The translations under genes and the position numbers were made by a program. Source: Caryophanales bacterium (lineage in GTDB: Bacteria; Bacillota_I; Bacilli_A; RFN20; CAG-288). From it: 46,756 nucleotides of DNA. Each line of letters begins with the position of its first letter. Positions within the stretch are counted from its first letter, which is position 1. The stretch lies in the NCBI GenBank assembly GCA_021621525.1, contig JAJVUU010000005.1, positions 1-46,756 of the forward strand, given 5' to 3'. Positions 1 to 7,609 of the stretch are shown here, piece after piece. Below the pieces are notes generated by a model that saw only the letters and a list, made by a program, of their open reading frames with translations, was not told where the DNA came from and ran no database searches.

Positions 1-84
1 AAGTAGAGCATGTTCTCATGACATTAAACCAAATCTGTCATTTTTCGTCTCAAATATCCATCGACTTTTTATTTTGTCCAAAAC

Positions 85-121
85 AAGCCATGAAAACGCA
101 ATCAAAGGGTTTTCATGGCTT
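85..121 (-). terminator. Long hairpin after the first Nudix gene
   Basis: A 13-bp perfect stem (AAGCCATGAAAAC with GTTTTCATGGCTT) closes an 11-nt loop just past the stop of the minus-strand Nudix gene. On the minus strand it is followed by GTTTTG, so the U-tract is weak. It could act in both directions. Nothing else is recognisable in positions 1-84. Confidence 0.6.
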
Positions 122-134
122 TGATAAAAGAAAA

Positions 135-626
135 TCAGTCTACCAGAACATCCAGGTTTCCGGAACGATACTTCATCAGAGGTGCATAGGTTCCACGGAG
201 CATTTCCTCTTCCGGAGGAAGCTCATCAAAAGAATAGAACTTCAGCAGACTGGATTCCCCGTCTGTGATTCTCATATGGATTTCATCGCTTCTCACATAG
301 CTGACAAAGATGAGATCGACATAGTCCGTGACATCCCCGTTGGGATAGACAAGCTCCTGTTTCTTGCCGGAGTTGATCATCATCAATCTTGCCTCTTTGA
401 TTTCAATGTCGGTCTCTTCCCTGATTTCCCGCTTCAGTCCTTCGAGAACAGTCTCATCAAAATTGATGCTTCCCCCGGGAAGACAGTATTTTCCGTTGTC
501 CGTCCTCTTTTCCAAGAGCACCCTTCCCTTCTCATCGATGATGAGACAGCCAAGGCCTACGGACATCATCCTCTTATGTCCGATTATCTTTCTCATATAG
601 GATATATATTCTTTTTCGTTTTCCAT
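135..626 (-). CDS. Nudix hydrolase
   Basis: A 163-residue Nudix-fold pyrophosphohydrolase. The Nudix box is complete around residues 51-73: G, five residues, E, seven residues, then REIREETDI, with D in place of the usual second G. Its metal-binding glutamates cleave a nucleoside diphosphate linked to another group; the substrate cannot be read from sequence. The length is normal for a single-domain member. AAAGGAAG lies about 9 nt before the ATG. A minus-strand promoter (TTCATT, 17 nt, TACAAT) can be drawn upstream, back to back with the small gene on the other strand. The gene appears to be transcribed alone and ends at a long hairpin. Confidence 0.9.
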   Translation of the reverse strand: MENEKEYISYMRKIIGHKRMMSVGLGCLIIDEKGRVLLEKRTDNGKYCLPGGSINFDETVLEGLKREIREETDIEIKEARLMMINSGKKQELVYPNGDVTDYVDLIFVSYVRSDEIHMRITDGESSLLKFYSFDELPPEEEMLRGTYAPLMKYRSGNLDVLVD

Positions 627-651
627 GGGCTCGCTTCCTTTTCATATATTG

Positions 652-657
652 TATAAT
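652..657 (+). promoter_or_regulatory. -10 box very close to the next start codon
   Basis: A consensus TATAAT ends 7 nt before the ATG at 665. Initiation at the usual distance would fall on or next to the start codon, so the transcript may be leaderless. No good -35 box is visible, and no Shine-Dalgarno sequence lies between the box and the ATG. Confidence 0.45.
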
Positions 658-664
658 CTTAGGC

Positions 665-931
665 ATGGAAAATGAATCCTTGGAAATCGATACGGCCATA
701 AAATATCTTCAGGCCGGATATCATCTCTATGCCATCATCGACAAAAAGGAAGAGCGGTTCTACAAGAAGGAGAACAGAATCCTGATTTCTTCCTTCAACA
801 AGGCCGTCTTTCTGGATGTCTATGCCTTCAGAAGTCTTTATGACAAAGTAAAATTCCATATTTTGGATGATTCAGCAGAAGATGCCGTCGACATGAAAAA
901 AGATGAAGAATATTATTCCTGGCGCCAATAA
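665..931 (+). CDS. Small hypothetical protein (88 aa)
   Basis: I do not recognise this 88-residue protein. It is soluble and acidic at its C-terminus (a DD/ED/KKDEE stretch), with mixed alpha/beta character and no signal peptide or membrane segment. Codon use resembles the neighbouring genes. It sits between a divergent Nudix gene and a small basic-protein gene that has its own promoter. No Shine-Dalgarno sequence precedes the ATG, and a -10 box lies immediately upstream, so translation may be leaderless. That context is the main support that it is real. Confidence 0.65.
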   Translation: MENESLEIDTAIKYLQAGYHLYAIIDKKEERFYKKENRILISSFNKAVFLDVYAFRSLYDKVKFHILDDSAEDAVDMKKDEEYYSWRQ

Positions 932-934
932 CAC

Positions 935-962
935 TTGAAAATCATGAAAAACCTTGTATAAT
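935..962 (+). promoter_or_regulatory. Promoter of the 47-aa basic protein gene
   Basis: TTGAAA (935-940) and TATAAT (957-962) are separated by 16 nt. This is a strong vegetative-type promoter just after the stop of the previous gene. A GAGG ribosome-binding site at 982-985 leads to an ATG at 994. Confidence 0.8.
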
Positions 963-993
963 AGACAAGCATTGCAATTTCGAGGTATATACT

Positions 994-1137
994 ATGGGAA
1001 AGAAAAAGTATGAAGCCAGAGGCTTCGCTGATGAATGGAGAGTCAGAAGAGAAAAGAAGTTAGCCAAGGAAGCTAAGCAGAAGGCTGCCAGAAAGGCTGC
1101 CAAGGCTGCCGGTGCTACCACTGAAGCTAGCAAGTAA
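994..1137 (+). CDS. Small, very basic, alanine/lysine-rich protein (47 aa)
   Basis: This short gene has its own consensus promoter, a GAGG ribosome-binding site 8 nt before the ATG and a strong terminator, so it forms a complete monocistronic unit. The 47-residue product begins MGKKKYEARGFADEW. It continues as a Lys/Arg/Ala-rich stretch that would form one basic helix, and ends in a short Thr/Ser tail. It has no membrane segment or Cys. Such a charge pattern suits nucleic-acid or ribosome binding, but I do not recognise a family and assign no function. The well-formed expression signals imply high expression. Confidence 0.75.
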   Translation: MGKKKYEARGFADEWRVRREKKLAKEAKQKAARKAAKAAGATTEASK

Positions 1138-1166
1138 TCTCTTTAACAGATTCAACAGAAAAACTT

Positions 1167-1196
1167 GAGCCACCCCGAAAGGGTGGCTCTTTTTTT
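1167..1196 (+). terminator. Strong intrinsic terminator
   Basis: A nine-bp stem (GAGCCACCC with GGGTGGCTC) closes a CGAAA loop and is followed by seven T residues. It terminates the small basic-protein transcript. Confidence 0.95.
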
Positions 1197-1240
1197 GGCA
1201 AAAAAAAGGCCAGAGAGAATCTGACCTTGCTTTCGATAGA

Positions 1241-1636
1241 TTACTTCGTCTCTTCCTTCTTGCTGGCTTCCTGTTCCTCAGAATCCAAATCCATAAGGAT
1301 CTTGAGTCTTTCAGCCTTTCTTCTCTCGGCGGCAGCATGGTTGTTGGCCTTGGCCGAATAGGCGAAGATGGCAATCAGGAAGGCAATCATGGCAACAGCC
1401 ATGACCAAGGTTCCCCAGAGACGGAAATCCATGACACCGCTCATGTTGAAGAAGGAAGCAAAGTTCTTCTGCATGGTATAGAACGGGTTCAAAGACAGTT
1501 TTCCGACATTGTAGGCAAGGACACCGAAGATTGCGAATACGAAGCCGAAGAGCCAAATGGCTCCGAAGATGGAATATAAGACGATTTCAGAAGTATAGAG
1601 TTTTCTTTTCTGTTTGTTGCTGACGGTATTTTCCAT
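1241..1636 (-). CDS. Two-TM membrane protein, unknown function
   Basis: A 131-residue protein with two clear membrane segments, about residues 17-43 and 73-94. A short extracytoplasmic loop joins them. The C-terminus is a highly charged, coiled-coil-prone tail rich in Ala, Arg, Glu and Lys. I do not recognise a family. It follows the 301-residue gene by 12 nt on the same strand, so the two form an operon and may act together. The topology would place the charged tail in the cytoplasm, where it could contact the upstream gene's soluble product; that is inference only. Confidence 0.8.
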   Translation of the reverse strand: MENTVSNKQKRKLYTSEIVLYSIFGAIWLFGFVFAIFGVLAYNVGKLSLNPFYTMQKNFASFFNMSGVMDFRLWGTLVMAVAMIAFLIAIFAYSAKANNHAAAERRKAERLKILMDLDSEEQEASKKEETK

Positions 1637-1648
1637 AGACAGACTCCT

Positions 1649-2554
1649 TTACTTGGCTTCTTCAGCACTGGCTGCAGGAGCTTCTTCCTTCATCTTCCTT
1701 CCAAAGGCAGCAAACATGTTGTTGAGCTGACCCTGGGTAGAATCGATGATGCGGTCGAAATAGGAAGTGAAGATATTGAAGAAGGCATTGATGTCCGTCG
1801 TCTGCTTCTTTCCGGAGAAGATGTCGCAATCGGCATAGACACTTTCCCTGGCAAACTTGAATTCCTCATCTTCACCATCGTTTCCATAGGTGTTCAAGAC
1901 GGCATTCATATTGGAATTGATCTGATGGAATTCGTTCTCAAGCATACGGAAGCTCGGATCGTTGTGAACATTGAATTCCGGATCGTTGTTCGGATTCTGT
2001 CCGTTGTGGGACTTGACATAGTTCTGGGTGAGAGTCCTTGCCATCTGGTTAAGTTCCATGAACTTGTTGGCAATGAGGATGCAGCTGACCTTGCCGGCAA
2101 AGGCATGGAAATAGCGGATGTCGGTATGGATGAGTTCTTCAAAATCACTTTCCATCGTCTTGCGTTCCTTCAATGCGGCAATGGCAGACTTGAGGAAGCT
2201 CTCAAGGAATCCTCTGAGCTTTACGATGCTGTCAAAGAGTTCCAGGTTCAGGGAAGATTCGACCCTGACGGAACCATCGAGATTGACGCTCACCATTCTT
2301 CCGGGATCGCCATAGACATCCTCGATGAAATACTGCATGTCTTCCTTGAGCTGCTTTCCAAGGTCACCATTGTTGTCACAGTTCATGGCAAAAGGAGAGC
2401 CTTCGGCAGTCAAAGCAGTGAGAGCCTTGAAACGGGCAGTTCTTTCTTCAGGAGCAAAGCTTCCGTTTCTCGGAGGCAGGCAGTACCAGAGACTGGATTC
2501 GACGATACGGGCAATCGTGACGATTGTCATCACATTCTTTTCTTCATTATTCAT
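1649..2554 (-). CDS. Soluble hypothetical protein (301 aa)
   Basis: The product has 301 residues, no signal peptide and no membrane segment. It looks mainly helical and ends in an Ala/Glu-rich tail. I recognise no catalytic motif and no family. A GAGG ribosome-binding site lies 9 nt before the ATG, and a promoter overlaps the end of the upstream HAD gene. It is the first gene of a two-gene operon with the small membrane protein downstream. Composition is like the neighbours, so it is probably a normal, lineage-restricted chromosomal gene. Confidence 0.8.
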   Translation of the reverse strand: MNNEEKNVMTIVTIARIVESSLWYCLPPRNGSFAPEERTARFKALTALTAEGSPFAMNCDNNGDLGKQLKEDMQYFIEDVYGDPGRMVSVNLDGSVRVESSLNLELFDSIVKLRGFLESFLKSAIAALKERKTMESDFEELIHTDIRYFHAFAGKVSCILIANKFMELNQMARTLTQNYVKSHNGQNPNNDPEFNVHNDPSFRMLENEFHQINSNMNAVLNTYGNDGEDEEFKFARESVYADCDIFSGKKQTTDINAFFNIFTSYFDRIIDSTQGQLNNMFAAFGRKMKEEAPAASAEEAK

Positions 2555-2592
2555 AATTTAAAACCTCGAATAATTTGCACACAGCTTTGTTT

Positions 2593-2621
2593 ATTATACC
2601 TAAAAAAACTAGATATCCAAA
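2593..2621 (-). promoter_or_regulatory. Promoter of the 301-aa/131-aa operon
   Basis: On the minus strand a consensus TATAAT (2593-2598) is preceded at 16-17 nt by TTTGGA/TTGGAT, inside the last codons of the HAD gene. It would start transcription about 30 nt before the ATG of the 301-residue gene. Confidence 0.65.
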
Positions 2622-3505
2622 GCTTTTTCATAATTGATATCCTTTATCCTGTCATTTTCAATCAGGGATGGATTGTCGATGTACTCCTGGAGGGAGGATA
2701 CCTTCTTGATTCTGTGATTGGCCTGGCTCTTGAAATGTTCCGGAGAATGTTCCATGGCAAACGTATGTGGAAACTTCGCAAACATATACAGATCGTTTCC
2801 GCTGTCTCCACAGACAGCAACTTCATCCGGGGCATAGCCATTGTCAAGGCAGTACTTGGACAGACTGATTCCCTTGTTGACGCCTTTGGCCGTGATTTCG
2901 ATGACGTTGGAAGAGACAGCGATTTCAAAATAATCGCCGAACCTGCTCTTCAAGGCAGGAGCCATCTGTTCTGCCTTGTTCTTCCCATCCTGCTTGAGGC
3001 CGAGGCAGACCATCAGCTTGTAGCTGTCTGCCGTAGCAAGACGGCTGACGAAGTCCGCATCACTTCCAATCAGGGTTTCGGCAAAGAAGTTGTTGAACCT
3101 ATTTCCGATACGAAAGACCGAATCCACCCACTGCGGAACATTGGACGTATTGCTATGAAGGGCATTGCTCTCGTCAAAAAGCATCCATACCCATGGGCAG
3201 AACACCCTGTGGGTATAGGCAAAGAGCTCGACGATCTTCTTTCTGTCCATCGGAATGGGATTATGGAACTTTCCTTCCTCGTCGATATAATAGCCACCAT
3301 TGCATCCAATCAAGGCAACCTTGTGATGAAGCTGTCTTTCCACCTTGGGCAAAATCTTCGGATTTCTTCCGCTGATGAGAAGAAGCTTCCCGCCCTTGTC
3401 AAGATACCTTCTTAGGAATCTCTTGTTGGAAAGCGGAATCCCGGTGACACGGTTTTTCGGATAGAACAGGGTTCCATCCAAATCAGTAGCAATCAGTTTG
3501 ATCAT
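2609..3505 (-). CDS. HAD-superfamily (Cof-type) phosphatase
   Basis: A 298-residue HAD-IIB hydrolase. Motif I is DLDGTLF near residue 8, with the nucleophile Asp and the acid/base Asp two residues later. Motif II is the Ser of LLISGRNP near residue 45. The late acidic motif GDSGNDLYMF near residue 229 binds Mg2+. A large cap domain lies between motifs II and III, as in Cof proteins that remove phosphate from sugar phosphates or cofactors such as PLP or FMN. The substrate cannot be told from sequence. It is monocistronic by spacing, and its 3' end carries the promoter of the next operon. Confidence 0.9.
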   Translation of the reverse strand: MIKLIATDLDGTLFYPKNRVTGIPLSNKRFLRRYLDKGGKLLLISGRNPKILPKVERQLHHKVALIGCNGGYYIDEEGKFHNPIPMDRKKIVELFAYTHRVFCPWVWMLFDESNALHSNTSNVPQWVDSVFRIGNRFNNFFAETLIGSDADFVSRLATADSYKLMVCLGLKQDGKNKAEQMAPALKSRFGDYFEIAVSSNVIEITAKGVNKGISLSKYCLDNGYAPDEVAVCGDSGNDLYMFAKFPHTFAMEHSPEHFKSQANHRIKKVSSLQEYIDNPSLIENDRIKDINYEKALDI

Positions 3506-3555
3506 AGCAGGAATATTTTAGTATATGCCGTCAGGGATTTGTAGAATATTTCATC

Positions 3556-3585
3556 AAAAAAGAGGCAGCTGTGACTTGCCGCCCC
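3556..3585 (-). terminator. Terminator after hpf
   Basis: On the minus strand an eight-bp stem (GGGGCGGC with GCTGCCTC, including two G-U pairs) is followed by six T residues, 11 nt after the hpf stop. Confidence 0.85.
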
Positions 3586-3596
3586 CTTTTCAAACA

Positions 3597-4145
3597 TTAC
3601 TTTTCGATTTCGATGATGCCGTAGCCGTGGTCTTCTCTTTCGTAGATGACATTGACAAGGCCGGATGCCGAATCGAGATAGATGAAGAAGGAATGACCTA
3701 AGGCATCCATTCTGGCAAGAGCTTCTTCCTCATCCATGGGAGTCAGGTTAAGGGACTTCCTTCTGACGATTTCCAGGGCATCTGCTTCAGCTTCGTCAGC
3801 ATGGATCTGGTCGAGATAGAAATTCTCGCTGACAGAGTTCTTCTTTGTCGTCTTGGCAATCTGCGTCTTCATCTTGCGGAGCTGACCTTCAAGCTTCTCG
3901 ACGACCATATCGACGGCGTTGTAGAAATCCTCATCTTTGGCTTTGGCACGGATGTAGACACCGTTGATGGTGTTCAAAGCGATTTCGACAACCTTCACCT
4001 TATTCGGACGGATCTGAATCGTAACGACACAATCGACTTCACCTGTGGAACGGAAGTAGCGCTCGAATTTGGCGAGCTTTTCCTCGCATGCCTCTTTCAT
4101 AGCAGGGGTCAGAGAGACGTCTTTGCATACAAACTGGAATTTCAT
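3597..4145 (-). CDS. hpf: Long-form ribosome hibernation promoting factor
   Basis: A 182-residue long HPF/RaiA-family protein. The N-terminal domain (about 1-100) binds the 30S decoding region during stasis. The C-terminal domain (about 125-182), with LNLTPMDEEEALARMDALGH and an FFIYLD strand, is the dimerisation module that joins two 70S ribosomes into 100S particles. The start at 4145 is chosen over an upstream in-frame codon because AAGGAG lies about 9 nt before it and the family begins with MKF-type residues. A -10 box TATAAT on the minus strand (4176-4181) gives a monocistronic unit with its own terminator. Confidence 0.95.
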   Translation of the reverse strand: MKFQFVCKDVSLTPAMKEACEEKLAKFERYFRSTGEVDCVVTIQIRPNKVKVVEIALNTINGVYIRAKAKDEDFYNAVDMVVEKLEGQLRKMKTQIAKTTKKNSVSENFYLDQIHADEAEADALEIVRRKSLNLTPMDEEEALARMDALGHSFFIYLDSASGLVNVIYEREDHGYGIIEIEK

Positions 4146-4238
4146 GATGATTATCTCCTTTCTGTTCCTACTTTGATTATAGGCTATTTCGACCATAAAT
4201 TAAAGCTCTTTCAACGAATAATTCAAATGTACTTAAAT

Positions 4239-4266
4239 AAAGCACTTTCTGATTTGAAAGTGCTTT
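4239..4266 (-). terminator. Hairpin after the decarboxylase gene
   Basis: AAAGCACTTTC and GAAAGTGCTTT form an 11-bp perfect stem around a 6-nt loop, just after the minus-strand decarboxylase stop at 4281. The following tract (ATTT) is short, so it may terminate imperfectly or mainly protect the 3' end. Confidence 0.65.
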
Positions 4267-4280
4267 CAATTATAGCGTTC

Positions 4281-5795
4281 CTACACACCTTTCCCAAGCG
4301 GTAAATCCTCATTCAGATACCAGTTCTTGCGATCGATGATCTTGATATATCCATACTCCGTATCCTTGAGGACTTCACCTCCTTCGTCATGATAGAAGGA
4401 GATGAGTCTGACGGCATCGCCGGAGATGACTTCTCCCGGAATGACAAGAGGGATTCCTGGTGGATAGGCCATGACGGTCTCGGCTGAAATCTCGCCTACG
4501 GAATCCTCTATCTTCACCACACGATGCGGAGCATCATAGGCGATTCTTGGCGAGACAAGATTCTTCGGATATGAATAATGATAGTGAGGAATCTCCTTGA
4601 CTTTGCCTGCATCATAGAATCTTTCGGAAAGAAGGGCAAATGCCTTGATCAGACAATCGACATGTTCCTTTGTCGTTCCCGGGCCGATGATGGCAAGGAC
4701 GACAGAAACCTCTCCTAGTTCGAGTTGGATATTCGACTGTTTCCTGATTTCCTTATAGACTTCATATCCATAGAGACCCAGTCTAGTCGTTTCGATGACA
4801 AGCTTCGTCCCATCGAGAGCATATACGCCGGAGTTGTTTCGTCTTTGGACATATTCTTCTCCATAGACATGGATTCCAGGAATCTGATTGAGATGTTTTC
4901 TTGCATAGTCCGCAAGAAGAAGATCCTCATGGATGATGTCTCTTCCGTGAATGGCCATCTCCTTTCTTGCCGCATCCAAGGATGCAAGAAGGATGGGATT
5001 GGGAGAAGTCGAAGAGAACATGCCAAAAGCCCTCTTGACCTCATAATAGTCGACCCTGTCTCCCTGCATCAGAATCATGGAGGTCTGGGTCAGGGAACCG
5101 GAATTCTTATGCATGCTCATCGCTGTGATGTCAGCACCGGCTTCCATTGCCGATAGGGGCAATTCGTCACTGAAGTAAAAATTGGATCCATGGGCTTCAT
5201 CGCATATGACGATCATATCACGCCTATGGGCTTCCTCTACGATTCTCTTCAGATCCGAGACGACACCGAAATAAGTCGGATTGATGACAAAGACGGCCTT
5301 GGCCGTAGGGTTCTCATCCATGGCCAGGACGACATCTTCATATCTCATGCCACATGCCACACCAAGCTCTTCATCGATGTCAGGATTGACAAAGATCGGG
5401 ATGGCACCGGTGATGATAAGGGCGTTGACGACGGACTTGTGAATATTTCTGGGAAGAATGATTTTGTCCTTGGAATACAGACATGCCTGAACGACGCTCA
5501 GGATTCCGCCGGTCGTCCCATTGACGGAAAAGAAGCAATGCTTTGCCTTGCAGCAACGTGCGGCAAGGTCTTCTGCTTCCTTGAGGACGCCTTTGGCATT
5601 ATAAAGATTGTCAAGGCCTATCGGGGCATTGGCATCGTAAAGAAAGGAAGCCTGGTCGATGGTCCTGAACAAATCCGTATGGAAAGACCCGAGCTTGTGT
5701 CCCGGGACATCAAACGGAATCGGCTTGGAATCGGCATATTCTCTCAAAGCAGTAAGGTATGGGGTTTCTTCCTGCTCTTTTGTCGTGTCTTTCAT
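4281..5795 (-). CDS. Orn/Lys/Arg decarboxylase, PLP fold type I
   Basis: A 504-residue pyridoxal-phosphate enzyme of the Gram-positive arginine/lysine/ornithine decarboxylase group. Hallmarks are FDVPGHK near residue 27, FFSVNGTTGG near residue 90, CDEAHGSNF near residue 200, and the PLP lysine in MSMHKNSGSLTQTS near residue 233. The C-terminal domain contains AYPPGIPL, typical of the family. It makes a polyamine precursor such as agmatine, cadaverine or putrescine; which one is not readable here. It is the last gene of the SAM-riboswitch operon, beginning 2 nt after metK, so its expression should follow SAM availability. It has no strong ribosome-binding site of its own, which suggests coupling to metK. 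Confidence 0.92.
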   Translation of the reverse strand: MKDTTKEQEETPYLTALREYADSKPIPFDVPGHKLGSFHTDLFRTIDQASFLYDANAPIGLDNLYNAKGVLKEAEDLAARCCKAKHCFFSVNGTTGGILSVVQACLYSKDKIILPRNIHKSVVNALIITGAIPIFVNPDIDEELGVACGMRYEDVVLAMDENPTAKAVFVINPTYFGVVSDLKRIVEEAHRRDMIVICDEAHGSNFYFSDELPLSAMEAGADITAMSMHKNSGSLTQTSMILMQGDRVDYYEVKRAFGMFSSTSPNPILLASLDAARKEMAIHGRDIIHEDLLLADYARKHLNQIPGIHVYGEEYVQRRNNSGVYALDGTKLVIETTRLGLYGYEVYKEIRKQSNIQLELGEVSVVLAIIGPGTTKEHVDCLIKAFALLSERFYDAGKVKEIPHYHYSYPKNLVSPRIAYDAPHRVVKIEDSVGEISAETVMAYPPGIPLVIPGEVISGDAVRLISFYHDEGGEVLKDTEYGYIKIIDRKNWYLNEDLPLGKGV

Positions 5796-5797
5796 TT

Positions 5798-6979
5798 TCA
5801 GAAGCAGAGTTTTCTAAGCTTTTCAACCTTATCAAGCTTCTCGAAAGGCAAATCGAGGTCCGGTCTTCCGAAATGCCCATAGCTGGCAAGGTCCTGATAG
5901 CGGAACGTCGGTTTTCTCAAAGAGAAGGCAGAGATGATACCAGCCGGAGTGAAGTCAAAGACATTCCCTTCAATGAGTGCAGAAAGGATCTTGTCCTTGC
6001 AAACCTTCTCAGTACCATAGGTTTCCAAGGAAATGGAGACAGGTTCAGAGACACCGATGGCATAGCTTAACTGAATCAGACATTTCCTGGCAAGGCCGGC
6101 AGCGACGATGTTCTTGGCTGCATATCTTGCCGCATAGGCTGCCGAACGGTCAACCTTGGTCGGATCCTTCCCAGAGAAGGCTCCTCCGCCATGTGGAGCA
6201 GATCCACCATAGGTATCGACGATGATTTTTCTTCCAGTAAGGCCAGTATCGCCAAGAGGGCCTCCGATGACGAATCTTCCGGTAGGATTGATATAAAACT
6301 GACAACCCTCGTCAAGCGGGAAGCCGAAAGACTCTACGACAGGAAGGATGACCTTGTCCTTGACTTCCTTGCGCAGCTCTTCGATTTCAATATCAGGATT
6401 GTGCTGTATGGACATGACGATGGCATTGATTTTCGGATGGTCATTTTCCGTATAATCGACAGTGACCTGGCTCTTCATATCCGGTCTTGCGAAATCAAGT
6501 TTTCCTTCTTTTCTCAAACGGGTGGCATAGCGGACAAGCTTATGAGCCATGACAAGAGGAAGAGGCATATAGTTTTCCGTCTCATCGGTGGCATATCCGA
6601 ACATGATTCCCTGATCGCCTGCTCCGATAGAATGGTTGTCAAAGGAATCATCGACACCCTGGGCGATATCCGGAGACTGGGTACGGACATAGACTTCGAC
6701 ATCCATGCTGTCAGCTCCGATACCAAGTTCAGGGGAAGTATATCCGATTTCCCTGGTTACTTTCCTTGCGATGGCTTCATAATCGACCTTGGCCTTGGTC
6801 GTGACTTCACCGGAAATGATGATCTTGTCTCTGGTTGCCAAAGTCTCGACTGCCGTCCTTGAAAAAGGATCCTGGGCCAGGCAGGCATCCAGAATGGCAT
6901 CCGAAATATTGTCGCAAAGCTTATCCGGATGTCCTTCCGAGACGGATTCAGACGTGAAAAGATTCTTGATTTCACTCAT
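5798..6979 (-). CDS. metK: S-adenosylmethionine synthetase
   Basis: MetK makes SAM from methionine and ATP. The 393-residue product begins LFTSESVSEGHPDKLCD, the N-terminal signature, and carries GAGDQGIMFGYA near residue 119 and GGGAFSGKDPTKVDRSAAY near residue 265, the ATP and phosphate-binding motifs. Length is typical. A strong AGAGGAG site lies before the ATG, and the start overlaps the TSCPD gene stop by 4 nt (ATGA). It is the middle gene of a three-gene operon behind a SAM-I riboswitch, a classic feedback arrangement. Confidence 0.99.
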   Translation of the reverse strand: MSEIKNLFTSESVSEGHPDKLCDNISDAILDACLAQDPFSRTAVETLATRDKIIISGEVTTKAKVDYEAIARKVTREIGYTSPELGIGADSMDVEVYVRTQSPDIAQGVDDSFDNHSIGAGDQGIMFGYATDETENYMPLPLVMAHKLVRYATRLRKEGKLDFARPDMKSQVTVDYTENDHPKINAIVMSIQHNPDIEIEELRKEVKDKVILPVVESFGFPLDEGCQFYINPTGRFVIGGPLGDTGLTGRKIIVDTYGGSAPHGGGAFSGKDPTKVDRSAAYAARYAAKNIVAAGLARKCLIQLSYAIGVSEPVSISLETYGTEKVCKDKILSALIEGNVFDFTPAGIISAFSLRKPTFRYQDLASYGHFGRPDLDLPFEKLDKVEKLRKLCF

Positions 6980-7251
6980 AATTGTTCTCCTCTTTCAAGA
7001 TAATAGGCCTTGATGGCCTTGGAAAGCTGATCCGGACAGGACGTGGGCTTGCTCCTGCATGTCGTACCAGATAATTTTCCAGCTATATCCTTGGCATTCA
7101 TGCCGATGATGAGCCTGCGGATACCGGAAAGATTTCCGGGGCATCCTCCGACAACCTCGAAGTCTTCGATGACATCGGTGTCATGATTGATTTTGAGAAC
7201 CATCCTGGTAGAGCAGGTTCCCTTAGGCTGGAATGTGAAAGTGTCTGTCAT
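6976..7251 (-). CDS. TSCPD-domain protein
   Basis: A 91-residue protein containing the literal TSCPD motif that names the domain, near residue 79. Other conserved cysteines lie in GTCSTRM, GGCPGN and TTCRSKPTSC. This small family resembles a cysteine-rich module found in some ribonucleotide reductases; its own function is unknown. Four cysteines suggest metal binding or redox activity (inference). It is the first gene of the SAM operon and its stop overlaps the metK start. I choose the start at 7251 because an upstream in-frame start would lie inside the riboswitch terminator. Confidence 0.88.
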   Translation of the reverse strand: MTDTFTFQPKGTCSTRMVLKINHDTDVIEDFEVVGGCPGNLSGIRRLIIGMNAKDIAGKLSGTTCRSKPTSCPDQLSKAIKAYYLERGEQL

Positions 7252-7282
7252 TTCTATAAATACCTCTCTGATAAAAAACAAC

Positions 7283-7308
7283 GAAAAAAGGGTTCGACAA
7301 TGAACCCC
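7283..7308 (-). terminator. Terminator of the SAM riboswitch
   Basis: On the minus strand GGGTTC and GAACCC form the stem, followed by six T residues, before the TSCPD gene. Its 5' half, read GGTTCATTG, is exactly complementary over 9 nt to the 3' half of the aptamer's closing stem (CAATGAACC). This gives the mutually exclusive terminator/antiterminator pair expected of an S-box. Confidence 0.92.
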
Positions 7309-7320
7309 AAGAAAACTTTT

Positions 7321-7409
7321 CGGTTCATTGATCTAGGCTTTAGCACGTTACGATAGTACGTTGCTGCCGGTTTATAGGGCCTAGTCCCTAGCCGGTCTCT
7401 TGATGAACG
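7321..7409 (-). promoter_or_regulatory. SAM-I (S-box) riboswitch
   Basis: The minus strand reads the S-box core in order: ATCAAGAGACCGGC, then AGGGACTAGGCCC, then TATAAACCGGCAGCAAC, then AACGTGCTAAAGCC. The ends GTTCAT and ATGAAC form P1. With SAM bound P1 holds the strand that would otherwise form the antiterminator, so transcription stops before TSCPD-metK-decarboxylase. The core match and the complementary expression platform make this a firm call. Confidence 0.95.
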
Positions 7410-7415
7410 AGATAA

Positions 7416-7444
7416 AGTATACTTGTCTTCATAGGCATAGTCAA
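7416..7444 (-). promoter_or_regulatory. Promoter of the SAM-riboswitch operon
   Basis: On the minus strand TTGACT (7439-7444) and TATACT (7416-7421) are separated by 17 nt. The transcript would start just before the aptamer. Confidence 0.92.
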
Positions 7445-7609
7445 TGAAAATGATTGAAAATTCCAAAAGCAAAACCAAAGACCGATTCTCCTATAACCTT
7501 ATATATTATTGTAAGTGGCTGACCTTATCATGACATCAGATCATCCTCTGGTTACGATATCGTAGACAACGATGAAAAGATACGTGAGCTGAACAAGAAG
7601 ATATCGGAA

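Noticed and set aside
1925..3415. A 496-residue open frame on the plus strand
   Set aside because: It lies opposite the 301-aa and HAD genes, which have clear motifs and expression signals. Long antisense frames are common in this sequence because of its codon bias.
7254..7478. A 74-residue open frame on the minus strand
   Set aside because: It covers the SAM riboswitch and its terminator and promoter, which explain the sequence fully.
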